64,000 nt of DNA, taken from G965207345 sp965207345. Lineage in GTDB: Bacteria > Pseudomonadota > Gammaproteobacteria > PS1 > Pseudothioglobaceae. How positions within the stretch are numbered: position 1 is the first letter of the stretch; each line of letters opens with the position of its first letter. The DNA lies in the NCBI GenBank assembly GCA_965207345.1, contig OZ242280.1, positions 620,001-684,000 on the forward strand, written 5' to 3'. A program made the position numbers and the translations under genes. The notes below the pieces were generated by a model, which was not told where the DNA came from, ran no database searches, and was given only the letters and a program-made list of their open reading frames with translations. This document shows positions 38,025 through 47,722 of this stretch, one piece after another.

Positions 38025-39038
38025 TTACTTAGAAAAAAGATAAAACAAACGCTGTATCTCTCCTAAGTAATCCGTGATACCTCTCTCTAATGTGTAATTT
38101 ACGCTATAAGCTAAATCTTTTTTAGTGGCACTAATATCCGCGCAAGTGTGGTTTTGATAATGTGCATAAGGGTTTTCAATAAATTTAATTTTCACATCAG
38201 AATGCAAATTATTTTCTAAAATATGGACAATATCAATAAAACTCCTTGCTATACCACTACCAACATTATAAACAGCACTTTTTGAACTAGCTGCTGCGTT
38301 AATGCTTGCCTGCACTACGTCTTTGATATAAACAAAATCACGAAAAATTTTATCCGAATTTTTAAAAAGTTTTACCTTACGACTAGCTAAAATTTGCATG
38401 CCGAGTTGTAAAATCATAGAAGCGGTTTTATCTTTAAAATACTCTCCTTTGCCATAAACATTAAAATAACGTAGCCCAATGGCGGTGACACCAGTTTTTT
38501 CTGCGTAACGTTTAGCGATAGAATCCATCATAAATTTACTATAACCGTATGGGTTTTCAGGATGTTCTTTGCCAACTTGTTGCGGTGATGGTGTATCGCC
38601 ATAAGTTGCAGCTGAGCTTGCATATATTATCGTAGCGTTATTCTTCACAGCGAGCGAAAGCAATGGATAAAAACTATTGATATTAGTTCTCATCAGCAAA
38701 TTTTGATCATCAACGCGTGTATCTGAAATAGCAGCTAAATGGAAAATATAATCAAAACAATAAGTGTTTAATTTCACTAAATCTGCTGTATTATTCAAAT
38801 CACCACAAATAATGTCACCTTCAAAACCAATTAAATTTTTATAATGCCCCAAACTTTTTAAATTTCCATTATCTAAACATGTATCGTCTCTAAAACAATC
38901 AAAAATAACGATATGTGCATTGGGATAATGGATATTTAAGTAAAGAGCAATATTTGAACCAATAAAGCCAGCACCGCCTGTTATAAGAATGGTTTTATGA
39001 TTAAAATTGACTGATTTCATTGTTTCTTTTATTTTCAT
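38025..39038 (-). CDS. hldD: ADP-L-glycero-D-manno-heptose 6-epimerase
   Basis: Short-chain NAD(P)-dependent epimerase, last step to ADP-L-glycero-D-manno-heptose. Rossmann motif ILITGGAGFIGSNIALYLN at about residues 17-35, family motif IVIFDCFRDD, catalytic YGYSKFMMD (Y..K) and LRYFNVYGKGEYFKDK. Length 337 with the first ATG; the second ATG (M7, 39020) fits the family start equally well. Between hldE and gmhB in one likely transcript. Confidence 0.94.
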   Translation of the reverse strand: MKIKETMKSVNFNHKTILITGGAGFIGSNIALYLNIHYPNAHIVIFDCFRDDTCLDNGNLKSLGHYKNLIGFEGDIICGDLNNTADLVKLNTYCFDYIFHLAAISDTRVDDQNLLMRTNINSFYPLLSLAVKNNATIIYASSAATYGDTPSPQQVGKEHPENPYGYSKFMMDSIAKRYAEKTGVTAIGLRYFNVYGKGEYFKDKTASMILQLGMQILASRKVKLFKNSDKIFRDFVYIKDVVQASINAAASSKSAVYNVGSGIARSFIDIVHILENNLHSDVKIKFIENPYAHYQNHTCADISATKKDLAYSVNYTLERGITDYLGEIQRLFYLFSK

Positions 39039-39066
39039 CGTAATAATAAAAAATATTCGTTATTTT

Positions 39067-39636
39067 TTATTCTGTGATAACACTCGGAATTTGTTTTACA
39101 GATTTTAATATAAACTGTGTCTCACTATGTTTTTGTGTGTGTTTAGATTGCGTGCGTTTTTTTTGCACATAATCTTTTTTCTGCCCGTAATACTCACTTT
39201 CTAGCAAAATTGTTTTACTAATACCCGAGAGATGTGCACAGATGATATCGCTATCTTTATCGCCAATCATCCAGGATTTCCTTAAATTAATATGATGTTT
39301 TTTCTGCGCGCTCAAAATCATACCTGGCTTTGGTTTTCGGCAAGCACAATCATCTTTTTCGCTATGTGGACAATAACCAGTATCTAAAATTTTAATACGG
39401 CGTTTTTTGAGCTCAGCTAACATCCACCTATTGAGTGTTTTATAATCCTTAAGTGTATAAAGACCTCGACTAATACCGGATTGATTACTAATAATTATCA
39501 ATTGATAATCAAGTGCGCTTAAATGCAAAAGTACATCAAAAATTCCGCAAATAAATTCAAATGCTTCAATTTGATATAAATAATGTTTATCAATATTAAT
39601 CACTCCATCTCGGTCTAAGAATATTGCTTTTATCAT
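39067..39636 (-). CDS. gmhB: D-glycero-beta-D-manno-heptose 1,7-bisphosphate 7-phosphatase
   Basis: HAD-superfamily phosphatase for the middle step of ADP-heptose synthesis. HAD motif I is FLDRDGVIN (residues 6-14), motif II IISNQSGIS, the zinc-loop CPHSEKDDCACRKPKPGM, and motif IV MIGDKDSDI. Length 189 is normal, with a basic C-terminal tail. First gene of the minus-strand gmhB-hldD-hldE set. Confidence 0.93.
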   Translation of the reverse strand: MIKAIFLDRDGVINIDKHYLYQIEAFEFICGIFDVLLHLSALDYQLIIISNQSGISRGLYTLKDYKTLNRWMLAELKKRRIKILDTGYCPHSEKDDCACRKPKPGMILSAQKKHHINLRKSWMIGDKDSDIICAHLSGISKTILLESEYYGQKKDYVQKKRTQSKHTQKHSETQFILKSVKQIPSVITE

Positions 39637-40114
39637 TATGCCTCATTACATATTCATTGTAAGTACAGTGTATTATGATACAAGCATTAAAGCGTCTTGT
39701 AGCATTTTTTGGAAGTTTTGACTTGTGTCAGCAGGCATATCTTATAATCATTATAAAGTTTCATATTATATTTTAAAGTAGTTTTATACACTGCGAATAC
39801 TCGCCTTGTTTTCTAAGGAATATTTATTTCAATCGGGTTGAGCACTAAATTTTTTTAGCAAGAGAATAAAAGTAATAGAAGATAAGTTACACAATAAGAC
39901 TTTAGAAAAAAGCTAATCTGAAAGTAGCACTTGCTTCAGTTAGAATTAATTTAGGTGACATAGAAATTTCTATTGTTACTAACACGAAAGATAATATGTA
40001 TTTTACCGCTAGCTAGCATACTAAGCAGACGTAATAATGTTTGGGGCGAGGTCCAAGTCGCATGTGTTTAGTGCCCTTCAGGATTTTCGTGTGTCACTTA
40101 CGCACATTGCCTAC
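39637..40114. other. Gene-free stretch between gmhB and a conserved unknown gene
   Basis: About 480 bases without a supported gene. Near 39915-40010 a plus-strand stretch reads KVALASVRINLGDIEISIVT before stops, faintly like the nitrilase-domain start of a glutamine-dependent NAD synthetase. This may be a decayed 5' end, but the match is weak and unconfirmed. The remainder shows nothing I can name. Confidence 0.3.
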
Positions 40115-40753
40115 TCAATTTTGTGGCATTTTCTTTGCTAACCTTCTTTTCTTTCTGCGAATTTCTCTTGTTGTTGGCACATTCTTTATTTTCCTGGCGC
40201 TTATTTTACGCACTGATATTACCGTATTATCTACACTTTTTTTAATAATCCTAAATGCTTTAGGTGCTTGAATTTCTATCATTTGTGCTACAATCCATTT
40301 TTCATCCGCTTTAGTCATCACACATTTTATTTTTTCTGCAAAATAGCGGTAAAAAGAATGATCTGGTTCACCCTCAGTAAAATTAAATGCGCTATAATCT
40401 CCTATACGTTTATTATAAAGTTTTAGAAATTCCTTGGAATATGTGTCTTCCCCGATGCGTTCTGATTTATTTTCTGCATAGTAAAACGCACACTGCTTAG
40501 TAAGCTTTGTAATAATTATTTTTCTATCATTTGCTTTTAAGATGCTAAAAATAAGTCGGTCAATACACTGAATAAGAAAACATAGATACTCAGCAATAAC
40601 ATTAAATACTTGTGCTTTTTCAATAATAAAATCTTCGTTGATTAAATCTTCCAAAGCATTTCTTGTTAAACGCCAAGCGGTGAAGGCAAGCGCGCCACCA
40701 ATTTCATCTGCGGATTTAATATTAGGGTCGTGCCATTTACTTTTAATACGCAT
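40115..40753 (-). CDS. Conserved protein of unknown function
   Basis: 212 residues, no signal peptide or membrane segment. The N-terminus WHDPNIKSADEIGGALAFTAWRL and the middle YNKRIGDYSAFNFTEGEPDHSFYRYF look like a conserved proteobacterial family I recall only as hypothetical. The last ~40 residues are very basic (Arg/Lys-rich), which suggests nucleic-acid or membrane contact. Monocistronic, minus strand, upstream of serS. I propose no function. Confidence 0.65.
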   Translation of the reverse strand: MRIKSKWHDPNIKSADEIGGALAFTAWRLTRNALEDLINEDFIIEKAQVFNVIAEYLCFLIQCIDRLIFSILKANDRKIIITKLTKQCAFYYAENKSERIGEDTYSKEFLKLYNKRIGDYSAFNFTEGEPDHSFYRYFAEKIKCVMTKADEKWIVAQMIEIQAPKAFRIIKKSVDNTVISVRKISARKIKNVPTTREIRRKKRRLAKKMPQN

Positions 40754-40993
40754 GAACTAAAATACCTATTTATCAAAAATTAATAATTTTTGCTTGCAAC
40801 AATAATTTTCAAGAGCACCTTAAATAATTGCGTCTTTCTGTTTAACATTATACAATCTTTTTCACTGTTCAAATTTTCATCTAACATAGTATATAATTTC
40901 TATTTTTTAGAAAAATCAAAGTAAAAATCTATATTTTGTTACTACTTTTTAGTAAAAACTCTTTAAATAAAGATAAAGACAGAACTACATATT

Positions 40994-42292
40994 GTGCTAG
41001 ATATAAAACAATTAAGATTAAATGCAAAAAACATCTCTCATGCACTTAAAAAACGTGGTGTGGATTTTGATATAAAACAGTTTTTGCAATTAGAAAAAAT
41101 GCGCAAAATGTATCAGGTTGAGGTGCAAAATTTGCAAAATTTGAGAAATAAACACGCTAAAGATATTGCCCAGAAAAAACGTGCAGGTGAACCCACTGAT
41201 CAATTATTAACTAAAGCTCAAACTCTGGGTACTAAAATCTCTGAAGTGAAAAGAAATTTAGAAGGTGTTTTTAGTGCGCTAGATGATATTCTACTTCATC
41301 TGCCTAATATTGCGCATGATTCTGTCCCTGTAGGAAAAGATGAAAATGATAATGTGGTAATTAGCAAGTGGGGTGAGGCTAGAAATTTTGATTTTGAAAT
41401 TAAAGATCACGTGATGCTAGGGGCATTGCATGATGAACTTGATTTTAAAGCTGCAACTAAAATTTCTGGTGCGCGTTTTGCACTTATGCGTGGCAATCTT
41501 GCAAAACTACATCGCGTGCTCGTTCAGTGGATGTTAGAAACACACATTAATTCAGGCTATGAAGAGGTTTATGTGCCATATTTAGTAAATAGAGCATCGC
41601 TCATCGGCACAGGACAGCTACCAAAATTTGCAGGTGATTTATTCAAAACGTATCTACACAATGAAAAAGGTGAAGCTAAAGATCTTTATTTAACACCAAC
41701 TGCTGAGGTTCCGCTTACCAATATTGTGCGTGATTTAATCATTGACAGTGATTACTTACCGAGAAAATATGTGGCGCATACGCCATGCTTTCGTAGAGAA
41801 GCAGGAACCTATGGGCGCGATACTAGAGGTCTTATCAGACAGCACCAATTTGAAAAAGTGGAATTGGTGCACATCACCGAACCAAAAAAATCTTCCCTGG
41901 CGCTTGAAATGCTTACAATGGATGCGGAAAATATTTTGCGCACGCTGAACTTGCCATATCAGAAAGTTGCTTTGTGCACAAGTGATTTAGGTTTTGCTGC
42001 TGCGAAAACTTATGACTTGGAGGTTTGGCTACCTGCACAAAATACTTATAGAGAAATTTCCAGTTGCACAAATTGCACAGATTTTCAAGCACGGCGCTTA
42101 AAGGCAAAATGGAAAAATCTAAAAACAGGCGAGAATAAATTCGTACATACACTCAACGGTTCAGGGCTTGCTGTTGGGCGTACTCTCGTTGCTATTATGG
42201 AAAATTATCAAACAAAAGAAGGTGATATCATTATCCCAGACGTGCTTAAAAACTATATGGGCGGGCTAGAAATTTTGGCGCTTAAAAAATAA
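40994..42292 (+). CDS. serS: Seryl-tRNA synthetase
   Basis: Class II synthetase charging tRNA-Ser (and tRNA-Sec). N-terminal coiled-coil tRNA-binding arm (about residues 1-105), class II motif 2 FRREAGTYGRDTRGLIRQHQ and motif 3 LNGSGLAVGRTLVAIMENYQ. The start is GTG at 40994, giving MLDIKQLRLN, the family-typical N-terminus. Length 432 is normal. Confidence 0.97.
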   Translation: MLDIKQLRLNAKNISHALKKRGVDFDIKQFLQLEKMRKMYQVEVQNLQNLRNKHAKDIAQKKRAGEPTDQLLTKAQTLGTKISEVKRNLEGVFSALDDILLHLPNIAHDSVPVGKDENDNVVISKWGEARNFDFEIKDHVMLGALHDELDFKAATKISGARFALMRGNLAKLHRVLVQWMLETHINSGYEEVYVPYLVNRASLIGTGQLPKFAGDLFKTYLHNEKGEAKDLYLTPTAEVPLTNIVRDLIIDSDYLPRKYVAHTPCFRREAGTYGRDTRGLIRQHQFEKVELVHITEPKKSSLALEMLTMDAENILRTLNLPYQKVALCTSDLGFAAAKTYDLEVWLPAQNTYREISSCTNCTDFQARRLKAKWKNLKTGENKFVHTLNGSGLAVGRTLVAIMENYQTKEGDIIIPDVLKNYMGGLEILALKK

Positions 42293-42508
42293 CCCGCACA
42301 GCTTTAAACACATATTAAATACATAATTTTAAAAAACCAAAAAATGCTACATGAGAAAGTTTATTAAACTTTACAAAGTAGCTATAATTTCTAGTTGTTC
42401 TGTCTATAATCTTGCAAAATCATTATATAACTCTCTTAGCTACAGTTAACCTATCCGTAGGTTAAAAAGTCACAACGTTTTTAGTATTTAGTTTTTAAAA
42501 TTTAACGA

Positions 42509-43960
42509 TTATTCTAAATACTCTTCTACCATTTTGCGGTAAAGTGGATCTGCTTTTTCAAACTGCAAAAGCATGATTTTTTTAATATTTTTGCTTGCAA
42601 GCGAAAGCCCTGTAGCGATATTTTGTGCAAGCTCAGATTTTTTATTTTCATTCATCAAACGAAATAGCGCACCTGCTTGGGAAAAATTATCTTCATCTGC
42701 ATCATTATAAGGTTTTACCCATACCTCTCCTAAGGTTGGCATGGGTGGTTCTGAAACATTTGCATCAGGTTTTGGCGTATGTTCATTATCATTTGGATAG
42801 AAGTTAAGCGTTTCATTTTGATTAGATTCTAAATCATTTAGTGCTGTATCTCCTACCATTTTGCCATCTCTTTGGTAATTATGAACTGGACATCTAGGAC
42901 GATTAACGCCCAACTCATTTGCATTAACACCCACGCGGTAACGATGTGCATCTTGATATGCAAGCATTCTTGCTTGTAGCATTTTATCAGGAGAGGCTGC
43001 AATACCAGTAACAAAATTACTTGGGGCAAAACATGCTTGTTCTACTTCAGCAAAATAATTTTTCACATTACGATTAAGCGTAAGAGTGCCAATTTCCATA
43101 AGTGGATAATCTTTGTGTGGCCAAATTTTAGTCAAATCAAAAGGATTGATATGATAAGTTTTCGCCTGCGCCTCAGACATTATTTGCAGTTTAACGGTCC
43201 AACTTGGAAAATCACCATTAGTAATAGCATGTATTAAGTCTTGTTGTGCACCAAAAGGTGGCATTTTTGCTGCTTCTCTATCAGTTAATGTTTTAATGCC
43301 TTGATTAGTTTTTAAATGCCATTTCACCCAGTAACGCACCTTTTTTTTATTATAAAAACTTAAAGTATGTGAGCCAAAACCATGCATATGACGATATGAA
43401 AACGGAATGCCGCGATCCGACATCAAAATGGTAACCTGATGTAAGGATTGTGGATTATATGCCCAAAACTCATAGGCTTTAGCTGGGTTAGGTAAATTTG
43501 TTTGTGGATCTTTTTTTTGGGAGTGAATAAAATCTGGAAATTTAATGCCATCCCTTAAAAAGAAAACTGGCGTATTATTACCAACTAAATCAAAATTACC
43601 TTCTTTAGTATAAAATTTCACCGCAAAACCTCTTGGATCTCGCGCATAATCTGAAGAATCTTGTCCGCCACCTACAGTGGAAAAACGCACAAAAACCTCA
43701 GTCTCTGTGCCCACATCTTGTAAAAAATCTGCGCAGGTGTAATTCTCAAGACTAGTAGTCAATTTAAAAATACCGTATGCACCTGTGCCTCTGGCATGCA
43801 CTACACGTTCAGGAATACGCTCGCGATTAAAATGTGCTAATTTTTCAAAAAGCTGATAATTATCAAAAGTTAATGCGCCACGACTACCAACGCTAATGCT
43901 GTGATTATCCTCTGCAACAGTTTGACCAGCGCTTGTTGTTAATTTTTTCTTGTATGCCAT
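42509..43960 (-). CDS. katA: Catalase (monofunctional haem catalase, small subunit)
   Basis: Decomposes hydrogen peroxide. Distal haem residues are H55 (RVVHARGTGAYG) and N128 (LVGNNTPVFF); the proximal tyrosine is Y335 in RMLAYQDAHRYRVG. Length 483 is typical of clade 3 catalases. Single gene on the minus strand. It ends about 215 bases after serS, convergent with it. Confidence 0.96.
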   Translation of the reverse strand: MAYKKKLTTSAGQTVAEDNHSISVGSRGALTFDNYQLFEKLAHFNRERIPERVVHARGTGAYGIFKLTTSLENYTCADFLQDVGTETEVFVRFSTVGGGQDSSDYARDPRGFAVKFYTKEGNFDLVGNNTPVFFLRDGIKFPDFIHSQKKDPQTNLPNPAKAYEFWAYNPQSLHQVTILMSDRGIPFSYRHMHGFGSHTLSFYNKKKVRYWVKWHLKTNQGIKTLTDREAAKMPPFGAQQDLIHAITNGDFPSWTVKLQIMSEAQAKTYHINPFDLTKIWPHKDYPLMEIGTLTLNRNVKNYFAEVEQACFAPSNFVTGIAASPDKMLQARMLAYQDAHRYRVGVNANELGVNRPRCPVHNYQRDGKMVGDTALNDLESNQNETLNFYPNDNEHTPKPDANVSEPPMPTLGEVWVKPYNDADEDNFSQAGALFRLMNENKKSELAQNIATGLSLASKNIKKIMLLQFEKADPLYRKMVEEYLE

Positions 43961-44147
43961 GCTCTTTTACCCTTTAATGTTACATGTTTATTTAAATTTT
44001 ATTATTTTCTCTGAAAAAATAACAAGACTAAAAATACCTAGTGAGCATAATTTTATAATAAATGTTTTAATTTGTGTGGTAAAAAAGTAAGGTTATTGAC
44101 ATAATAAAATTTGACTGTACTAAGTTTAAAAAATAGGGTGATGAGAG

Positions 44148-45235
44148 TTGACTATTGGCACCCCTAAGGAAGTCAAAAAAATGAGTATCTCGTTCCTCTA
44201 ATACTAGAAAGTGTACGCATACTAGTAGGCAATAGCCATCAATTTTTACTTGAAAAAAAACAGGCGTTGCTGTTGGTTTTGGCGATAAAATTATTTGCAT
44301 GCAGGTGCATAAATAATGAATGTAACGCAAGTTTTTGACAAAACACAGATGATTGTTAAAGTCAAGGAACCGCAACTGAGTGAATGTTCTTTTTTTTAGC
44401 GCACATCATATTTTTCTGACTTATTTACACCTCACTTCAAACAGAACACTCACGGAATTACTCATTAAATCGCGCGCTACTTGTATCACTTATAAAATCA
44501 TTACTAACCCAGCAGGCGAAGCTGCCACTACTAAAACTAAAGAGTGAAATAGCAGGTAGAATAGCAACGTAGGCAGGTGCTTATTCTTTAGAAAAATATC
44601 AAGGTAATAAAGGTGTTTTACTCAGTGGAATAAGTGGTGTTAAACGCGCAAAAGTTTTAGTAGTTGGTGGTGGCGTTGTGGGTAGAAATTCAGATTTTGC
44701 TGCTCTCAGCATGGAAGCAGAGGTTATGATTCTTGATAAAATATTTTCTAAGCCATTAAAAGTATTATAGGAAAAATATTTAGAAAAATTAACATGTGAA
44801 ATAGCAAGTAATAAAAATATTGCTAAACATATTGGTGCTGATTTAATTATTGGTGCTGTACTTGTTACAGGTGCAAAAGCGCCAAAATTAATAACGAGAG
44901 AAATGCTCAAGAAAATGCAAAAAAGGCACAGTGCTCGTTGATGTTGCCATTGACCAAGGCAGGTGTTTTATTACTTCAAAACTAATTACACACAGAAAGC
45001 TCATTTATATAGTGGATGGTATTGTGCATTACTTAGTAGCTAATATGCCTAGTGCTGTTGCTAAAACTGCAATTTTAGCACTTACAAATGCAACACTGCC
45101 CTATATATAAAAACTAGCAGGCGGTGTAAAAAGAGATGTTACTTGAAGATGAATATTTACTGGTAGGGCTCAATATTTATGATGGCAAAATAACGTACAA
45201 AGCCGTAGCTAAAAGTTTAGGACTAAATTATTACC
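44148..45235 (+). pseudogene. ald: Alanine dehydrogenase, heavily decayed
   Basis: Successive pieces in shifting frames follow the Ald order: TIGTPKEVKK, then NEYLVPL, FDKTQMIVKVKEP, GNKGVLLSGISGVKRAKVLV with GGGVVGRN of the NAD fold, [57 protein letters not shown] and DGKITYKAVAKSLG. At least four stops or frameshifts break it, and the stretch from about 44390 to 44580 is hard to align. The ancestral gene was a full-length L-alanine dehydrogenase. Nothing else is seen between katA and pyrE. Confidence 0.88.
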
Positions 45236-45300
45236 TGTCGCGTGCATTGTTAGAATTCCAGTAAAAAATAGACTGAAAATTAAAAACCCCGTATGTACAT

Positions 45301-45966
45301 TTAAACACCATATTTATCCTGATAGCGCTCAATACGATAGAGAAGCTCAGCCCCCCTTCCTTGGATATTTTTCACTTGCGCTCCTTTTTGTTTTAAGTAA
45401 TGCATAATATGTGCTGAGTCAATAATACTGATAATTGGTATATTAAATTTATTTTCTAATTCTGTTTTAGCTGATAAATTATTCACTCCGCGTTCTTTCC
45501 TATCTAGCGCTATAATCGCGCCTGTTGCTTTTGCATGGTGTGATTTTATAATACGCATAGATTCATTGATAGCTGTGCCTGCAGTAATAACATCATCAAT
45601 TATGAGGACGTTATTTTGAAGCGGAGCTCCAATTATGCTGCCACCCTCACCATGTATTTTTGTTTCTTTACGGTTAAAGCTATAATGTGCATTTTGTTTA
45701 AAATGATGAGAAAGTGCAATAGCAGTACTGCTAACAAGCGGAATTCCTTTATAAGCAGGTCCAAACAATACATTAAATTTGATACCACTAGCGCGAATAG
45801 TGTGTGCATAAAAATAACCAAGTTTTGCTAAATACTGCCCGTTATTAAAGACACCTGCGTTAAAAAAGTAAGGGCTTAATCTCCCTGATTTTAAAGTAAA
45901 ATTACCAAACTTGAGCGCACCTGCTTTGATGACAAATTCTACAAATTCTTTTTTATAATCCTGCAT
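45301..45966 (-). CDS. pyrE: Orotate phosphoribosyltransferase
   Basis: Adds ribose-5-phosphate from PRPP to orotate in pyrimidine synthesis. The PRPP loop VLIIDDVITAGTAI is near residue 124, with KSGRLSPYFFNAG near 26 and GPAYKGIPL near 69. Length 221 is normal. Divergent from xthA with 54 bases between the starts. Confidence 0.96.
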   Translation of the reverse strand: MQDYKKEFVEFVIKAGALKFGNFTLKSGRLSPYFFNAGVFNNGQYLAKLGYFYAHTIRASGIKFNVLFGPAYKGIPLVSSTAIALSHHFKQNAHYSFNRKETKIHGEGGSIIGAPLQNNVLIIDDVITAGTAINESMRIIKSHHAKATGAIIALDRKERGVNNLSAKTELENKFNIPIISIIDSAHIMHYLKQKGAQVKNIQGRGAELLYRIERYQDKYGV

Positions 45967-46020
45967 GCTAATATTTAAAATAAATTTTTAGTCAGACGAA
46001 AACATAAACTTTTAGAAAAA

Positions 46021-46791
46021 GTGAAAATTATAACCTTAAATGTTAATGGCATTCGCTCCGCTTTTAAAAAAGGCTTTTTTGATTGGCTTAAAGGACAAAA
46101 TGCTGATGTGGTTTGCTTGCAAGAAGTTAGAGCAAATGAAAAGCAATTAAACCCAAACTTTTATCCTGAAGGTTTTCACAGTTTTTATCATAGCGCTAAG
46201 CGTAAAGGATACAGTGGTGTTGCTGTTTTTTCGCGCTCTAAACCTGATAAAATACAACTTAGCCCATGGCAAGATATTGACGATGAAGGACGCTACCTTG
46301 AGGTTATTTTTTCTGATTTGCACATTATCTCTCTCTACCTGCCATCAGGCAGTAGCAAACAGGTACGTCAAAATTATAAAATGGATTTTTTAAAAAAACA
46401 CCTGATGTCACACTTAAAAATCTTAAATACAAGCAGAGAGCGCTATATTATTTGCGGTGATTTTAATATTGCCCACAAAAAAATAGATTTGAAAAATTGG
46501 CGTAGCAATCAAAAAAATTCTGGTTTTTTGCCTGAAGAGCGTGCATGGCTAGATACACTGTTTTTTGAGGTGGGTTATATTGATGGCTTTAGAAGTGTAA
46601 ATAAGTCGGCAGACGAATATACTTGGTGGTCTAATCGCGGTAATGCCTATGAAAATAATACTGGCTGGCGCATTGATTATCAAGTGCTTAGCAAAAATTT
46701 GGCAAACAGCGCAACAAGTGCCCATATTTATAAAGATAAGAGATTTTCTGACCATGCCCCTCTGGTTATGGATTATCATATTATCCATTAG
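46021..46791 (+). CDS. xthA: Exodeoxyribonuclease III
   Basis: AP endonuclease and 3'-5' exonuclease of base-excision repair. Motifs: KIITLNVNGIRSAFKKGF at the N-terminus, metal-binding LQEVRANEKQ, YSGVAVFSR, CGDFNIAHKKIDL with catalytic Asp/Asn, and the C-terminal WRIDYQVLS ... FSDHAPLVMDY. GTG start. Length 256 is normal. Confidence 0.95.
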   Translation: MKIITLNVNGIRSAFKKGFFDWLKGQNADVVCLQEVRANEKQLNPNFYPEGFHSFYHSAKRKGYSGVAVFSRSKPDKIQLSPWQDIDDEGRYLEVIFSDLHIISLYLPSGSSKQVRQNYKMDFLKKHLMSHLKILNTSRERYIICGDFNIAHKKIDLKNWRSNQKNSGFLPEERAWLDTLFFEVGYIDGFRSVNKSADEYTWWSNRGNAYENNTGWRIDYQVLSKNLANSATSAHIYKDKRFSDHAPLVMDYHIIH

Positions 46792-46810
46792 CATTTCTTA
46801 GGAATTTTTA

Positions 46811-47722
46811 ATGATTTATGACGCAGTATTGTGTGTTAAACCAGGGCATAAACACATTGCTTTAATAGCGATTAAATCACTATACGTATGTTCTCAACCT
46901 AGAAAAATTTTTGTCGTTAGTTCGCGAGAAAATTTTACTTTTTTTTCAGAAAAACTAAATTTACCAATTTATTTGCTAGATGAAAATAGCATCATAGCTA
47001 ATATAAATCTCAATACAATACAAGATTATTTGATGCAAAGAGTTCAATCAAATTATAGATCTGGTTGGTATTTTCAGCAATTTCTAAAAATGGCGATATG
47101 TAACATTGTCGATATAGCAGATTATTATTTAATATGGGATAGCGATACCATATTATTAAAAAACGTAGATTTTTTTGATAAAGAGGGCAGGGTTTTTATT
47201 TCTCCTAAAACAGCATATCATAAACCATATTTTAAACTCATTAAAAAAATTCTTGGTATTGAAAAACAAGTGAATTTTTCATTTATTTCAGAGCATATGA
47301 TGATTAATAAATTCTATATGAAAGAATTGCTTAACAATTTAATAGCTCAAACTCCAGACAAAATATCGTGGGTTGAATTTATTTTAAATGCTATTGATGA
47401 GCAACATCTAACGCATTCGGGATTTAGTGAATTTGAAACATATGGAAATTTCATTGCTACCAAATATAAAGATAGTTTTAAATTAAGACCACTTAAATCA
47501 ATACGTGGTGCTAATATTTATGGAGCAGTGCCAAACAAATATGATGTGTTTAGCTTGATGTTATCTAATTATGTATTTGCAACATTTGAGACTTGGCATA
47601 TCCCATCAAAAAAACGCGTAATAGCAAACAAAATTAAATCCAGTATTTTTTATAAATTTTGTAATTTAACTTATCTTTACAGAACTAAAATTGATCTTGC
47701 TAATAAAATTCTGCTAAGTTAG
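46811..47722 (+). CDS. Putative glycosyltransferase-like protein (DUF6492 type)
   Basis: 303 residues without signal peptide. The start AVLCVKPGHKHIALIAIKSL resembles family 2-like GT-A folds, and YYLIWDSDTILL carries a DxD motif expected to bind a metal and nucleotide-sugar. The match to the DUF6492 family is from memory. It sits between xthA and waaF, so a role in LPS or surface glycan decoration is plausible but unproven. It overlaps the convergent waaF gene by 9 bases. Confidence 0.65.
   Translation: MIYDAVLCVKPGHKHIALIAIKSLYVCSQPRKIFVVSSRENFTFFSEKLNLPIYLLDENSIIANINLNTIQDYLMQRVQSNYRSGWYFQQFLKMAICNIVDIADYYLIWDSDTILLKNVDFFDKEGRVFISPKTAYHKPYFKLIKKILGIEKQVNFSFISEHMMINKFYMKELLNNLIAQTPDKISWVEFILNAIDEQHLTHSGFSEFETYGNFIATKYKDSFKLRPLKSIRGANIYGAVPNKYDVFSLMLSNYVFATFETWHIPSKKRVIANKIKSSIFYKFCNLTYLYRTKIDLANKILLS

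Noticed and set aside
40041..40271. Plus-strand 76-codon frame upstream of serS
   Set aside because: Mostly antisense to the conserved 212-residue gene; the hydrophobic translation comes from its Lys/Arg-rich tail.
44067..44910. Antisense open frames between katA and pyrE
   Set aside because: They are the reverse complement of the decayed ald gene, whose plus-strand protein pieces are recognisable.
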